From an uncultured Porphyromonas sp. (GTDB lineage Bacteria; Bacteroidota; Bacteroidia; Bacteroidales; Porphyromonadaceae), in NCBI GenBank assembly GCA_900554935.1, contig USJF01000048.1:1-8899 (forward strand): 8,899 nucleotides of DNA, written 5' to 3'. The position numbers and the translations under genes were made by a program. Positions 1 to 6,768 of this stretch are shown piece after piece. Position 1 is the first letter of the stretch. Every line of letters starts with the position of its first letter. The notes below the pieces were generated by a model. That model ran no database searches. It had not been told where the DNA came from and was given only the letters and a program-made list of their open reading frames with translations.

Positions 1-441
1 GGAATAGCTTTTACGCCCCCGACACATCTCTTTAAGACCGAGAAACTGGAGTACGGGCTACTGGAGTCTATCCCTGTAGGCGTACGAGAGGCGGGTAAGC
101 AATTGACCAACTATACTGATCAGCTAAAGTATGTGGCCACTCCCGAAGGAGCACAGAGCCTTGGAGGATTTGGCACACTGGGCAATCTATTCCCCTCTAC
201 AATAGATTGGCATGCCTTCTGGGCAATGACAGCCTTTCTCTCCGTGATACTGGCGGTGATGAATATTCTTCCAATACCTGGCCTGGATGGTGGTCACATT
301 ATGTTTTTAATCTACGAGGCGATTGCTGGTAGAGCCCCTTCTCTTAAGTGGCAGACGAGGCTTCAGATATTTGGTATGATCCTACTGATCCTATTGGTGC
401 TCTATGCCAATATCAATGATGTGATTAGATTTTTACTATAG
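1..441 (+). CDS. rseP: RseP-type site-2 intramembrane zinc metalloprotease, C-terminal part
   Basis: This is the last 146 codons of a gene whose start lies left of the window; the frame is open from base 1. RseP-type proteases cut membrane-anchored regulators such as anti-sigma factors inside the inner membrane after a first cut by another protease. The visible part has the usual 'EYGLLESIPVGV' stretch before a membrane segment, a short soluble linker, then a hydrophobic segment ending in NILPIPGLDGGH (bases 262-297). That last motif carries the second metal-binding site, with the Asp of LDG as the zinc ligand. A final hydrophobic helix closes the protein near the stop. The catalytic HExxH and the PDZ domains must be upstream and cannot be checked. 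A TTG at 103 could be read as a start but is internal, because family similarity continues before it. The stop sits 4 bases before mutS2, so the two are probably co-transcribed. Confidence 0.93.
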   Translation, partial: GIAFTPPTHLFKTEKLEYGLLESIPVGVREAGKQLTNYTDQLKYVATPEGAQSLGGFGTLGNLFPSTIDWHAFWAMTAFLSVILAVMNILPIPGLDGGHIMFLIYEAIAGRAPSLKWQTRLQIFGMILLILLVLYANINDVIRFLL

Positions 442-445
442 TGAG

Positions 446-2836
446 GTGGCGATCAACAAGTCATTGGAAATAATAGAGCAGAAGCTAGAGTTTACCACGC
501 TGAGAAGTGACCTCTACACCCTTTGCGACAATGAGGTGAGCCAATACCTTACTGAGCAAATGGGTTTTATGCAAGCGGGGAAGGCACTGCAAAGTCGCTT
601 GGAGCAGCTCGATGAGATGCTACACTTCACCGCATCGGGTGTTGATATCCCTAGCTTTAGGTTTGGCCCACTTAGGGATGCTCTTCGCTCGCTTCGCCCA
701 GAGGGGAGTTACCTCGAGATAGAGTGTTTACGCCCACTTCGGGAGCTACTCAATTCGGTGGTAGAGACGAAGAGAGCGTTGGCGGAGAATGAGCACTACC
801 CTCAGCTCTCTGAGCTAGCTTTGGGATTAGACGATCTGGTGGATCTGCGACGGAGGCTACACAACTTAATTGATGATGCAGGTGAAATCAAGGATACAGC
901 GAGCAAGGAGTTAAGAGCTATTAGGAGTGAACTACGTCAGCTACAAGGCTCTATTGGGCAAACGATGCAGAGCATCCTCAGGGAGGCCAAAGCGGCTGGT
1001 TGGGTGGAGAAGGATGCCACGCCAGCGATGCGGGATGGGCGTTTGCTTCTCCCTATTATCCCTTCGGCCAAGCGAGAGATTGGCGGAATTGTGCATGAGG
1101 AGTCCTCGACAGGCCGCACGCTCTATATGGAACCGGAGCGAATGGTGGCGATGAACAATCGAATCCGCGAGAAGCAAAGTGAGGAGCAAAGGGAGATTAT
1201 TCGCCTTCTGAGGGAGTTTAGCGTCTTTGTACGGAGGGATATGCCGATACTCCAACGCAATTGCCAGGGGATAGGAATTTTGGATTTTAATAGGGCAAAA
1301 GCGCGACTAGCCGAAGGGATGGAGGCGGTGATTCCTCAGCTTTCTACCGAAGGTGAGATGGAGTGGCAAGTGGCGAGGCACCCTCTCTTGGAGCGTCACT
1401 TGAAGTCGCTCAATAGGGAGTTGGTTCCACTCACTTTGAAACTGAATAAGGAGCAACGATTGCTCGTCATCTCTGGCCCGAATGCAGGAGGTAAGTCGAT
1501 AGCGTTAAAGACAGTGGGTCTGCTACAATATATGCTACAATGTGGCTTGGCTGTCCCTATGATGGATCATAGCACTTGTACGCTTTTTGACCAGATATTC
1601 CTAGATATCGGCGATGCTCAGTCGCTCGAAAATGACCTCAGCACCTACTCTAGCCATCTGCAGAGTATGAAGCGGGTGCTCCGGGAGGCGACCTCGGATA
1701 GCTTGGTGCTGATTGATGAATTTGGTTCGGGTACGGAGCCTGCTATCGGTGGGGCTATAGCGGAGGCTCTCTTGGACCGTTTTCGGCAGATTGGTTGCTA
1801 CGGTGTGATAACGACGCATTATGGCAATCTGAAGGACTACTCGGAGCTACACGAGGGCGTGGCGAATGGGGCAATGCTCTTTGATCGAGGACGAATTGAG
1901 CCACTCTACCAGCTATTTATCGGCCAGCCGGGGAGCTCCTTTGCACTGGAAGTAGCGAGGAAAATAGGTTTGCCTAGTGAGATTATTGATTATGCTAGTG
2001 AATTAGTGGGGAGTGATTATCTGCACCAAGATAAGTATCTGCAGGATATTATCCGTGATAAGGCTTACTGGAAGCGGAAACGGGAGGAGATAAAGCGGCA
2101 GGAACGAAAGCTACAGGAGAAGCAGAGCAAACTGGATGAGCGACTAGACAACTTCTCGGAAAAACGAAGGACCCTGCTGGCGAAGGCGGAGCAGGAGGCA
2201 CTCGAAATAGTCAATAGTGCCAATGCAACTATTGAGAGGACAATTAGGGAGATCAAAGAGGCAAAGGCAGCAAAGGAGCCAACGCAAAAGGCGAGGGCAA
2301 AGCTAGAGCGAAAGAAGTCTCACCTTAATAGGCAGGCAGAGAAAAAGGCTTCCCCAGTTGTCGCTAAGATGGAGCCTATCAAAGAGGGTAGCCGTGTCAC
2401 CTTTGGCAATGGTAATGAAGTAGGGGAGGTGGTCTCTATTGAGGGCAAAAAGGCTCGGGTGAGACTAGGCAACCTTACGATGACTGTAGATGCGAGTAAG
2501 TTGCAGCCTACTGTGAGGGCAACTTCTGACGTCGTTACTCGAAAACCACAAGTAATCGAACAGCAAGCTAGCCAACGACGTCTCAACTTCAAGCCCCAGC
2601 TCGATTGTAGGGGAATGCGGGTAGATGAAGCACTTTCGGCTGTGGTTCAGTTCATTGATGATGCTAATCACTTTGGGTACAACCCTATCCGCATTCTACA
2701 CGGGACGGGGACGGGGGCGCTGAAGCAGGCAATTAGGGAGTATCTTCGGGGTGATTCTAGGATCGCACATTTTGAGGATGAGCTGGTAGACCTCGGCGGT
2801 GCTGGGATTACCGTTATTTCGCTTAGGGATAGCTAA
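446..2836 (+). CDS. mutS2: MutS2 family ATPase/endonuclease with Smr domain
   Basis: A 796-residue MutS2, of normal length for the family. It lacks the mismatch-recognition domain of MutS. An N-terminal lever/clamp region is followed by the ATPase: Walker A GPNAGGKS (344-351), the signature stretch GDAQSLENDLSTYSSH (389-404), Walker B LVLIDE (420-425) and the switch His in TTHYG (456-460). A long charged coiled coil (about 535-635) leads to a KOW-like beta segment (about 648-688) and a C-terminal Smr domain with LDCRG (719-723) and HGTGTG (752-757). MutS2 proteins have been linked to suppressing recombination and, more recently in Bacillus-type bacteria, to splitting collided ribosomes; which role applies here is not shown. 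The start is GTG; an in-frame stop lies just upstream and no other start fits the N-terminus. There is no clear Shine-Dalgarno. The gene starts 4 bases after the rseP stop. Confidence 0.96.
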   Translation: MAINKSLEIIEQKLEFTTLRSDLYTLCDNEVSQYLTEQMGFMQAGKALQSRLEQLDEMLHFTASGVDIPSFRFGPLRDALRSLRPEGSYLEIECLRPLRELLNSVVETKRALAENEHYPQLSELALGLDDLVDLRRRLHNLIDDAGEIKDTASKELRAIRSELRQLQGSIGQTMQSILREAKAAGWVEKDATPAMRDGRLLLPIIPSAKREIGGIVHEESSTGRTLYMEPERMVAMNNRIREKQSEEQREIIRLLREFSVFVRRDMPILQRNCQGIGILDFNRAKARLAEGMEAVIPQLSTEGEMEWQVARHPLLERHLKSLNRELVPLTLKLNKEQRLLVISGPNAGGKSIALKTVGLLQYMLQCGLAVPMMDHSTCTLFDQIFLDIGDAQSLENDLSTYSSHLQSMKRVLREATSDSLVLIDEFGSGTEPAIGGAIAEALLDRFRQIGCYGVITTHYGNLKDYSELHEGVANGAMLFDRGRIEPLYQLFIGQPGSSFALEVARKIGLPSEIIDYASELVGSDYLHQDKYLQDIIRDKAYWKRKREEIKRQERKLQEKQSKLDERLDNFSEKRRTLLAKAEQEALEIVNSANATIERTIREIKEAKAAKEPTQKARAKLERKKSHLNRQAEKKASPVVAKMEPIKEGSRVTFGNGNEVGEVVSIEGKKARVRLGNLTMTVDASKLQPTVRATSDVVTRKPQVIEQQASQRRLNFKPQLDCRGMRVDEALSAVVQFIDDANHFGYNPIRILHGTGTGALKQAIREYLRGDSRIAHFEDELVDLGGAGITVISLRDS

Positions 2837-2872
2837 GCTCTATTTAATAGTGCATAAAGAAGTTAAAAGATT

Positions 2873-3439
2873 ATGATAGTAGCAGAACAGAAAAGAAGGG
2901 AAAACGTAGCAGAATACATCCTCTATATGTGGCAGATAGAGGATACTATCAGGGCACTTGACTTTGACCTTACCCGCATCACGGAGTATGTACACGAGGG
3001 GTACCGACTAGAGAAACCAATGATGGAGAAGGTGCTACTTTGGTACCTCGATCTCGCTGATGCAATGAAGGCGGAGGGAATTACAGAGGTGGGTCATTTG
3101 CAGCAGCTCAATGACTTGATGGACGCTCTTCAGGAGCTCTCTGGCAAACTGCTAAGGGAGCCTACACAGACGCTCTATTCATCGGTTTATTTCCAGACGC
3201 TTCCTAGCATCATACAGCTTCGTGACTTGAGTGGTACGGACCAGATGGGCGAGGTGGAGACCTGCTTCGTAGGTATCTACGGTTATCTCACGCTCAAAGC
3301 TAGAGGAGAAGCTGTGACGGAAGCAACCACTGAAGCAATCAAACAATTCAGTACGTTCCTAGCGATGCTAGCGGATCGTTTTCGTGAGGTAGAGGAGGGC
3401 AACCTACAGCTTAGCTCGGAGGAGGATGATGAAGAATAA
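2873..3439 (+). CDS. DUF4924-type uncharacterised protein
   Basis: A 188-residue soluble protein of unknown function. From memory of the family, the N-terminus (MIVAEQKRRENVAEYILYMW, then QIEDTIRA) matches the Bacteroidales-restricted DUF4924 group; I could not run a profile search. There is no signal peptide or membrane segment. It looks almost entirely alpha-helical, rich in Glu, Leu and Met, with two long amphipathic halves around residue 95 and a very acidic tail (SSEEDDEE). No catalytic motif is recognisable. The ATG follows an A-rich leader, which is common in Bacteroidota. It lies 36 bases after mutS2, and its last 14 bases overlap rmlD, so its translation is probably coupled to rmlD. 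The GAGGAGGATGAT codons of the acidic tail also form the Shine-Dalgarno-like tract for the next gene. Existence of the gene is near certain; the family name is probable; function is unknown. Confidence 0.85.
   Translation: MIVAEQKRRENVAEYILYMWQIEDTIRALDFDLTRITEYVHEGYRLEKPMMEKVLLWYLDLADAMKAEGITEVGHLQQLNDLMDALQELSGKLLREPTQTLYSSVYFQTLPSIIQLRDLSGTDQMGEVETCFVGIYGYLTLKARGEAVTEATTEAIKQFSTFLAMLADRFREVEEGNLQLSSEEDDEE
3418..3425 (+). promoter_or_regulatory. Shine-Dalgarno-like tract for rmlD inside the upstream gene
   Basis: GGAGGAGG lies inside the last codons of the DUF4924-type gene, just before two tandem ATG codons (3426 and 3429). The core GGAGG (3418-3422) is 3 bases from the first ATG and 6 from the second, so by spacing the second ATG is the better start. 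Bacteroidota often initiate without such a site, so its use is an inference. Confidence 0.5.
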
Positions 3440-4340
3440 GAGGGTTTGGCTCACAGGTGCTCATGGTCTTTTGGGCACGGCCATTCAGGAGGTAGCTAGA
3501 AGTCAGTATCCAGAGTTGGAGCTACTGCCTACCACAAGGGAGACACTTAATTATTCAAGCGAAGAAGAGGTGGCTCAATTTGTTACGAATCAACAGCCAG
3601 ATATTGTGGTCAATTGTATTGCTTTCACCAATGTTGATATGGCCGAAAGTCAATACAGTGAGGCACTCCTTGCCAATACTTCTATACCTTTAGCTCTGGC
3701 CAATACCCTCGGCAAGATACCGCTGATACATATTAGTACGGACCATATATTTGGAGGCGACCGAACACCACGTAAGGAGTGCTACAAGGAGGAGGATATC
3801 CCAATGCCGTCCAATAGGTATGCACTCACTAAGCTGATAGGAGAGTATGCGGTACAATATCACAAGAGAAATGCCTATATTCTTCGTACCTCGTGGCTTT
3901 ATGGCCCTGCTAAGTGGCGCCATAAGAGTTTCTACAAGAGTATCTTGAGCAATGCACAAGCTGGAAAAGCGCTTAGAGTGGTAACGGATGAGGTGAGCAC
4001 TCCTACCTCTGTCTTTACCTTGGCAGAGGTTATTTTGGAGATCGCGAGTCAAAGGCATGGGCATTTACCATTCGGCACATATCATGTCGCCGATATTGGA
4101 CAAGTGTCACGGCATACCTTTGCCAGTAAGATAGTGGAATTACTACCACCCGAAACATTGGTCACCGTAGGGAAGTGTACCCAAGCCGACTGGGCACTCC
4201 CCGCATTTCGTCCACACTTTAGTGCCCTCAGCACAGAGAAGATAGCGCACTTCTACCCTACACTTATCCGCCCATGGGAGGAGCGACTACAGGAGATTTA
4301 CAATTACGATATTCAAGGAATAACTGATGAAGTACAATAA
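3426..4340 (+). CDS. rmlD: dTDP-4-dehydrorhamnose reductase (RmlD-type SDR)
   Basis: A cytosolic extended short-chain dehydrogenase of 304 residues that reduces dTDP-4-dehydro-L-rhamnose with NAD(P)H, the last step of dTDP-L-rhamnose synthesis for surface polysaccharides. The Rossmann start reads WLTGAHGLLG, with Gly 11, 14 and 17 forming GxxGxxG. The catalytic region has HISTDHIFGG (Thr 105, Asp 106), where the family usually has STDYVFDG, and the YALTK motif (Tyr 132, Lys 136) followed by LIGE. RTSWLYGP and the DEVSTPTS stretch are also typical of RmlD and bind the sugar nucleotide. Either ATG 3426 or ATG 3429 may start it; the Shine-Dalgarno spacing favours 3429. It overlaps the gene before it by 14 (or 11) bases and prfC after it by 14. 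No rmlA, rmlB or rmlC is in the window. A related NDP-sugar reductase of the same fold is the main alternative. Confidence 0.88.
   Translation: MMKNKRVWLTGAHGLLGTAIQEVARSQYPELELLPTTRETLNYSSEEEVAQFVTNQQPDIVVNCIAFTNVDMAESQYSEALLANTSIPLALANTLGKIPLIHISTDHIFGGDRTPRKECYKEEDIPMPSNRYALTKLIGEYAVQYHKRNAYILRTSWLYGPAKWRHKSFYKSILSNAQAGKALRVVTDEVSTPTSVFTLAEVILEIASQRHGHLPFGTYHVADIGQVSRHTFASKIVELLPPETLVTVGKCTQADWALPAFRPHFSALSTEKIAHFYPTLIRPWEERLQEIYNYDIQGITDEVQ
4315..4319 (+). promoter_or_regulatory. Ribosome binding site of prfC
   Basis: AAGGA sits 7 bases before the prfC ATG at 4327 and lies inside the 3' end of rmlD. It supports this ATG, which is also where similarity to other release factor 3 N-termini begins. 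Together with the 14-base overlap it suggests coupled translation. Confidence 0.5.
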
Positions 4341-5907
4341 AGAAGAGATATCAAGGAGAAGGACCTTTGCCGTCATTGCACCCCCCGACGCCGGTAAAAC
4401 GACACTTACCGAGAAGCTACTGCTTTTCGGAGGAGCGATACACGTGGCAGGCGCAGTAAAAAGCAATAAGATACGCAAGTCCGCCACCTCCGACTGGATG
4501 GAAATCGAGAAGCAGAGAGGTATCTCCGTAGCCACCTCCGTGATGGGCTTCGAATACGAAGGGTACAAGGTAAATATCCTAGATACCCCAGGTCACCAAG
4601 ACTTTGCCGAGGATACCTATCGTACGCTGACTGCGGTTGACTCAGTTATCATCGTCATTGATGGTGCAAGAGGTGTAGAGCTACAGACCAAGCGACTGAT
4701 GGAAGTGTGCCGTATGCGCAAAACACCCGTGATTGTCTTCGTGAATAAGATGGACCGAGAGGCGCAAGACCCCTTTGATCTCCTCGACGAAATAGAGCAA
4801 GAGCTACAAATTTCCACCACACCACTCACCTGGCCTATTGACTCAGGCGACCGATTCAAAGGTGTGTACAATATCTACGATAAAGAGCTAGAGCTCTTCT
4901 CAGGCGCAGATAAGTCGCACGTCTCGGAGCGTATGGAGGTAGAGCTTGACTCACCCGAATTACTCAACCACCTTAGTGAAGCACAGGCAAAGCGCTTAAA
5001 AAACGACCTTGAGATGATAGAGGGAGTTTACCCTAAGCTCAATGAAGAGGAATACCTAGAAGCAACCCTTGCGCCCGTTTTCTTCGGTTCTGCCCTCAAT
5101 AACTTCGGTGTAAAAGAGCTACTAGATACCTTTGTACGCATTGCCCCCTCACCACGTCCCACACAAGCTGAAGAGCGAGTAGTAGACCCCTACGAAGAGC
5201 CATTTACAGGCTTTGTATTTAAGATACACGCCAATATGGATCCCAACCACCGCAGTTGCATCGCCTTTGTGAAGGTCTGCTCCGGGAAGTTCGAACGAAA
5301 TAAATACTACACCCACGTAAGGCATAAAAAGCAGATGCGCTTTAGCTCGCCCACTGCATTTATGGCGCAGAAAAAAGAGATCGTCGACGACGCTTTTGCG
5401 GGCGATATTGTAGGTCTTCCCGATACCGGCAACTTCAAGATTGGCGACACACTCACCTCAGGCGAGATACTCCACTTCAAGGGTCTTCCTAGCTTCTCAC
5501 CAGAGATGTTTAAGTACATTGAGAATGCAGACCCACAAAAGCAAAAGCAACTCCAAAAGGGACTGACTCAGCTAATGGACGAAGGGGTAGCACAAATGTT
5601 TACCAACGCCTTCAACGGTCGCCGAATTGTAGGCACCGTAGGACAATTACAATTCGAAGTAATACAGTACCGCCTGCTCCACGAATACCAAGCTAGTTGC
5701 CGTTGGGAGCCAATCAACCTCTACAAAGCGTGCTGGCTCTCTTGTGATAAGCCCGAGGTGCTAGAAGAGTTCAAGCGCCGTAAGATGCAGTACATGGCGG
5801 TAGACACTCAGGGACGGGATGTCTACCTCGCCGATAGCGGCTATCTACTCAATATGGCAAAGGAAGAGTTCCCCGACATCACCTTCCACTTTACGAGCGA
5901 ATTCTAA
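4327..5907 (+). CDS. prfC: Peptide chain release factor 3 (RF3 GTPase)
   Basis: A 526-residue translational GTPase of normal RF3 length. RF3 removes RF1/RF2 from the ribosome after peptide release and acts in the cytosol. G1 is PPDAGKTT (19-26), followed by LTEKLLLFGGAI as in RF3. The switch region has the RF3 hallmark SDWMEIEKQRGIS, G3 is DTPGHQDF (86-93) and G4 is NKMD (140-143). The beta-barrel domain contains FTGFVFKIHANMDPNHR, and the C-terminal domain contains DPQKQKQLQKGL and VGQLQFEV, all typical of RF3 rather than EF-G. One oddity: the residues before the P-loop are Ala-Pro (18-19) where E. coli RF3 has Ser-His. ATG 4327 is preceded by AAGGA. The gene overlaps rmlD by 14 bases and the convergent transporter gene by 17. 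Its third codon positions look more C/A-rich than those of mutS2. Confidence 0.96.
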   Translation: MKYNKEEISRRRTFAVIAPPDAGKTTLTEKLLLFGGAIHVAGAVKSNKIRKSATSDWMEIEKQRGISVATSVMGFEYEGYKVNILDTPGHQDFAEDTYRTLTAVDSVIIVIDGARGVELQTKRLMEVCRMRKTPVIVFVNKMDREAQDPFDLLDEIEQELQISTTPLTWPIDSGDRFKGVYNIYDKELELFSGADKSHVSERMEVELDSPELLNHLSEAQAKRLKNDLEMIEGVYPKLNEEEYLEATLAPVFFGSALNNFGVKELLDTFVRIAPSPRPTQAEERVVDPYEEPFTGFVFKIHANMDPNHRSCIAFVKVCSGKFERNKYYTHVRHKKQMRFSSPTAFMAQKKEIVDDAFAGDIVGLPDTGNFKIGDTLTSGEILHFKGLPSFSPEMFKYIENADPQKQKQLQKGLTQLMDEGVAQMFTNAFNGRRIVGTVGQLQFEVIQYRLLHEYQASCRWEPINLYKACWLSCDKPEVLEEFKRRKMQYMAVDTQGRDVYLADSGYLLNMAKEEFPDITFHFTSEF

Positions 5908-6745
5908 GTAAATACTCCAATCCACACAGCATCCACACCACTACCACAAATGGGGCGGTGAGGGTAGAGATACCCACCGATAGCCCTAGGTATTGGATGA
6001 AAAAGGAGAGGATCGTACCTACCAAAAGAGCCCAAGGCGCCCAGCGACGTGGTTTCCCCGAGACTACGATTGCCACAAGTACTGTATTGTAGAGATAGAG
6101 TCCCGACTGAGCATCCCCAGCATCTATAAAAGGGGCAAGACAAAGCAAGAAAGTAAGGAGGCAACCCACAACGACGTAGCCCACCGCACGAGGAGAGCCA
6201 ACTAGCAATCCCAGTAGGAAAAGAAGCCCCGTCCAATAATTAGCCTGTAGCATCACCTGACCTAACCCGATACCAAATACCGATAGAAGATTATCGCCAC
6301 TAGTAGAGGGATAGGTGAAGGAATGCAATTGGAGCGGTGGGTCTACAAATAGCTCAAAGAGCAACAACGCCCAAAGAAGCAAGACAAAAGGCGACGTCAG
6401 CACCGGCAGATACTTCTGTCGCATACCCCAATGAGCCACTACCGCAGAAAGGATCGAGAGCAATACAAATAGGACCACAGCCAGCAGACAAGGCTCCATA
6501 TAGAGCCCGCACCCAATCCCCACCAAAGTGGCATTGTACCCATATAGCCCCTGCTCAATACGCTCTCTTGGATACTTCATCCCATAAGCAAAAAGCGTAG
6601 CCAATATCGTAGCCACCAAAGCCAAAGCTGCGAGGTACATCGAGCTATAAGCTAACCCTACGAGAAATAAGAGGCCAGTCCACTTATTCTCTTGTAGCAT
6701 CACCTGCCCCACACCCCTCAAGACACCCTCAATAGACTTCTGCAT
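5891..6745 (-). CDS. Urea transporter family (UT/SLC14) channel protein
   Basis: An inner-membrane channel-like protein of 284 residues, almost wholly hydrophobic, made of two homologous halves. Residues are counted from ATG 6745. The halves carry matching motifs about 149 residues apart: GVGQVMLQENKWTGLLFL and GLGQVMLQANYWTGLLFL (Gln 14 and Gln 163), GLYGYN (66-71) and GLYLYN (215-220), and LPVLTSPF and ISTLTAPF (Thr 117 and Thr 263). In known urea channels the equivalent Gln and Thr residues line the urea site, so passive uptake of urea or a similar amide is likely. ATG 6745 has AGGTGG just upstream; GTG at 6754 or 6751 would add three or two residues. The gene follows udp after 87 bases that hold a terminator-like hairpin, so it may be only partly co-transcribed. 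No urease gene is visible. The substrate is inferred from family only. Confidence 0.87.
   Translation of the reverse strand: MQKSIEGVLRGVGQVMLQENKWTGLLFLVGLAYSSMYLAALALVATILATLFAYGMKYPRERIEQGLYGYNATLVGIGCGLYMEPCLLAVVLFVLLSILSAVVAHWGMRQKYLPVLTSPFVLLLWALLLFELFVDPPLQLHSFTYPSTSGDNLLSVFGIGLGQVMLQANYWTGLLFLLGLLVGSPRAVGYVVVGCLLTFLLCLAPFIDAGDAQSGLYLYNTVLVAIVVSGKPRRWAPWALLVGTILSFFIQYLGLSVGISTLTAPFVVVVWMLCGLEYLLRIRS
5956..5979 (+). other. Hairpin 48 bases after the prfC stop, inside the convergent gene
   Basis: CGGT (5956-5959) and GGGTA (5962-5966) pair with TACCC (5971-5975) and ACCG (5976-5979). The loop is GAGA, a GNRA-type tetraloop on the + strand, and GA (5960-5961) forms a bulge. It could help end or protect the prfC transcript. 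No T-run follows, so it is not a standard intrinsic terminator. It also encodes the conserved LTAPF region of the transporter on the other strand, so the pairing may be chance. Confidence 0.3.
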
Positions 6746-6750
6746 CTTCA

Positions 6751-6756
6751 CCACCT
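6751..6756 (-). promoter_or_regulatory. Shine-Dalgarno-like site choosing the transporter start
   Basis: On the - strand AGGTGG is followed by 5 bases and then ATG (6745). It overlaps the two alternative GTG codons (6754 and 6751). The spacing favours the ATG as the true start. Confidence 0.45.
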
Positions 6757-6768
6757 ACAGTATTTAGG

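Noticed and set aside
103..441. Separate small membrane protein starting at TTG 103.
   Set aside because: The frame is open to base 1, and the residues before TTG continue the RseP match (GLLESIPVGV), so this is the end of a longer gene.
941..1255. Open frame on the - strand inside mutS2.
   Set aside because: It is antisense to well-conserved MutS2 coding sequence, its protein has no recognisable features, and several similar shadow frames occur in the same gene.
1610..1660. GDAQS instead of GDEQS in the MutS2 signature region as a possible defect.
   Set aside because: The position is variable in the wider MutS family and the STYSSH part is intact, so loss of function is not indicated.
2699..2718. 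G-runs (GGG, GGGG, GGGGG) that might form a G-quadruplex.
   Set aside because: Only three runs are close together; the next GGG is 18 bases away. They encode the HGTGTG motif of the Smr domain with GGG glycine codons, which explains them.
2837..2872. Possible promoter in the mutS2 to DUF4924-type gap.
   Set aside because: The 36 bases are A/T-rich, but I see no TTTG / TAnnTTTG pair with correct spacing. Read-through from mutS2 is enough to explain expression.
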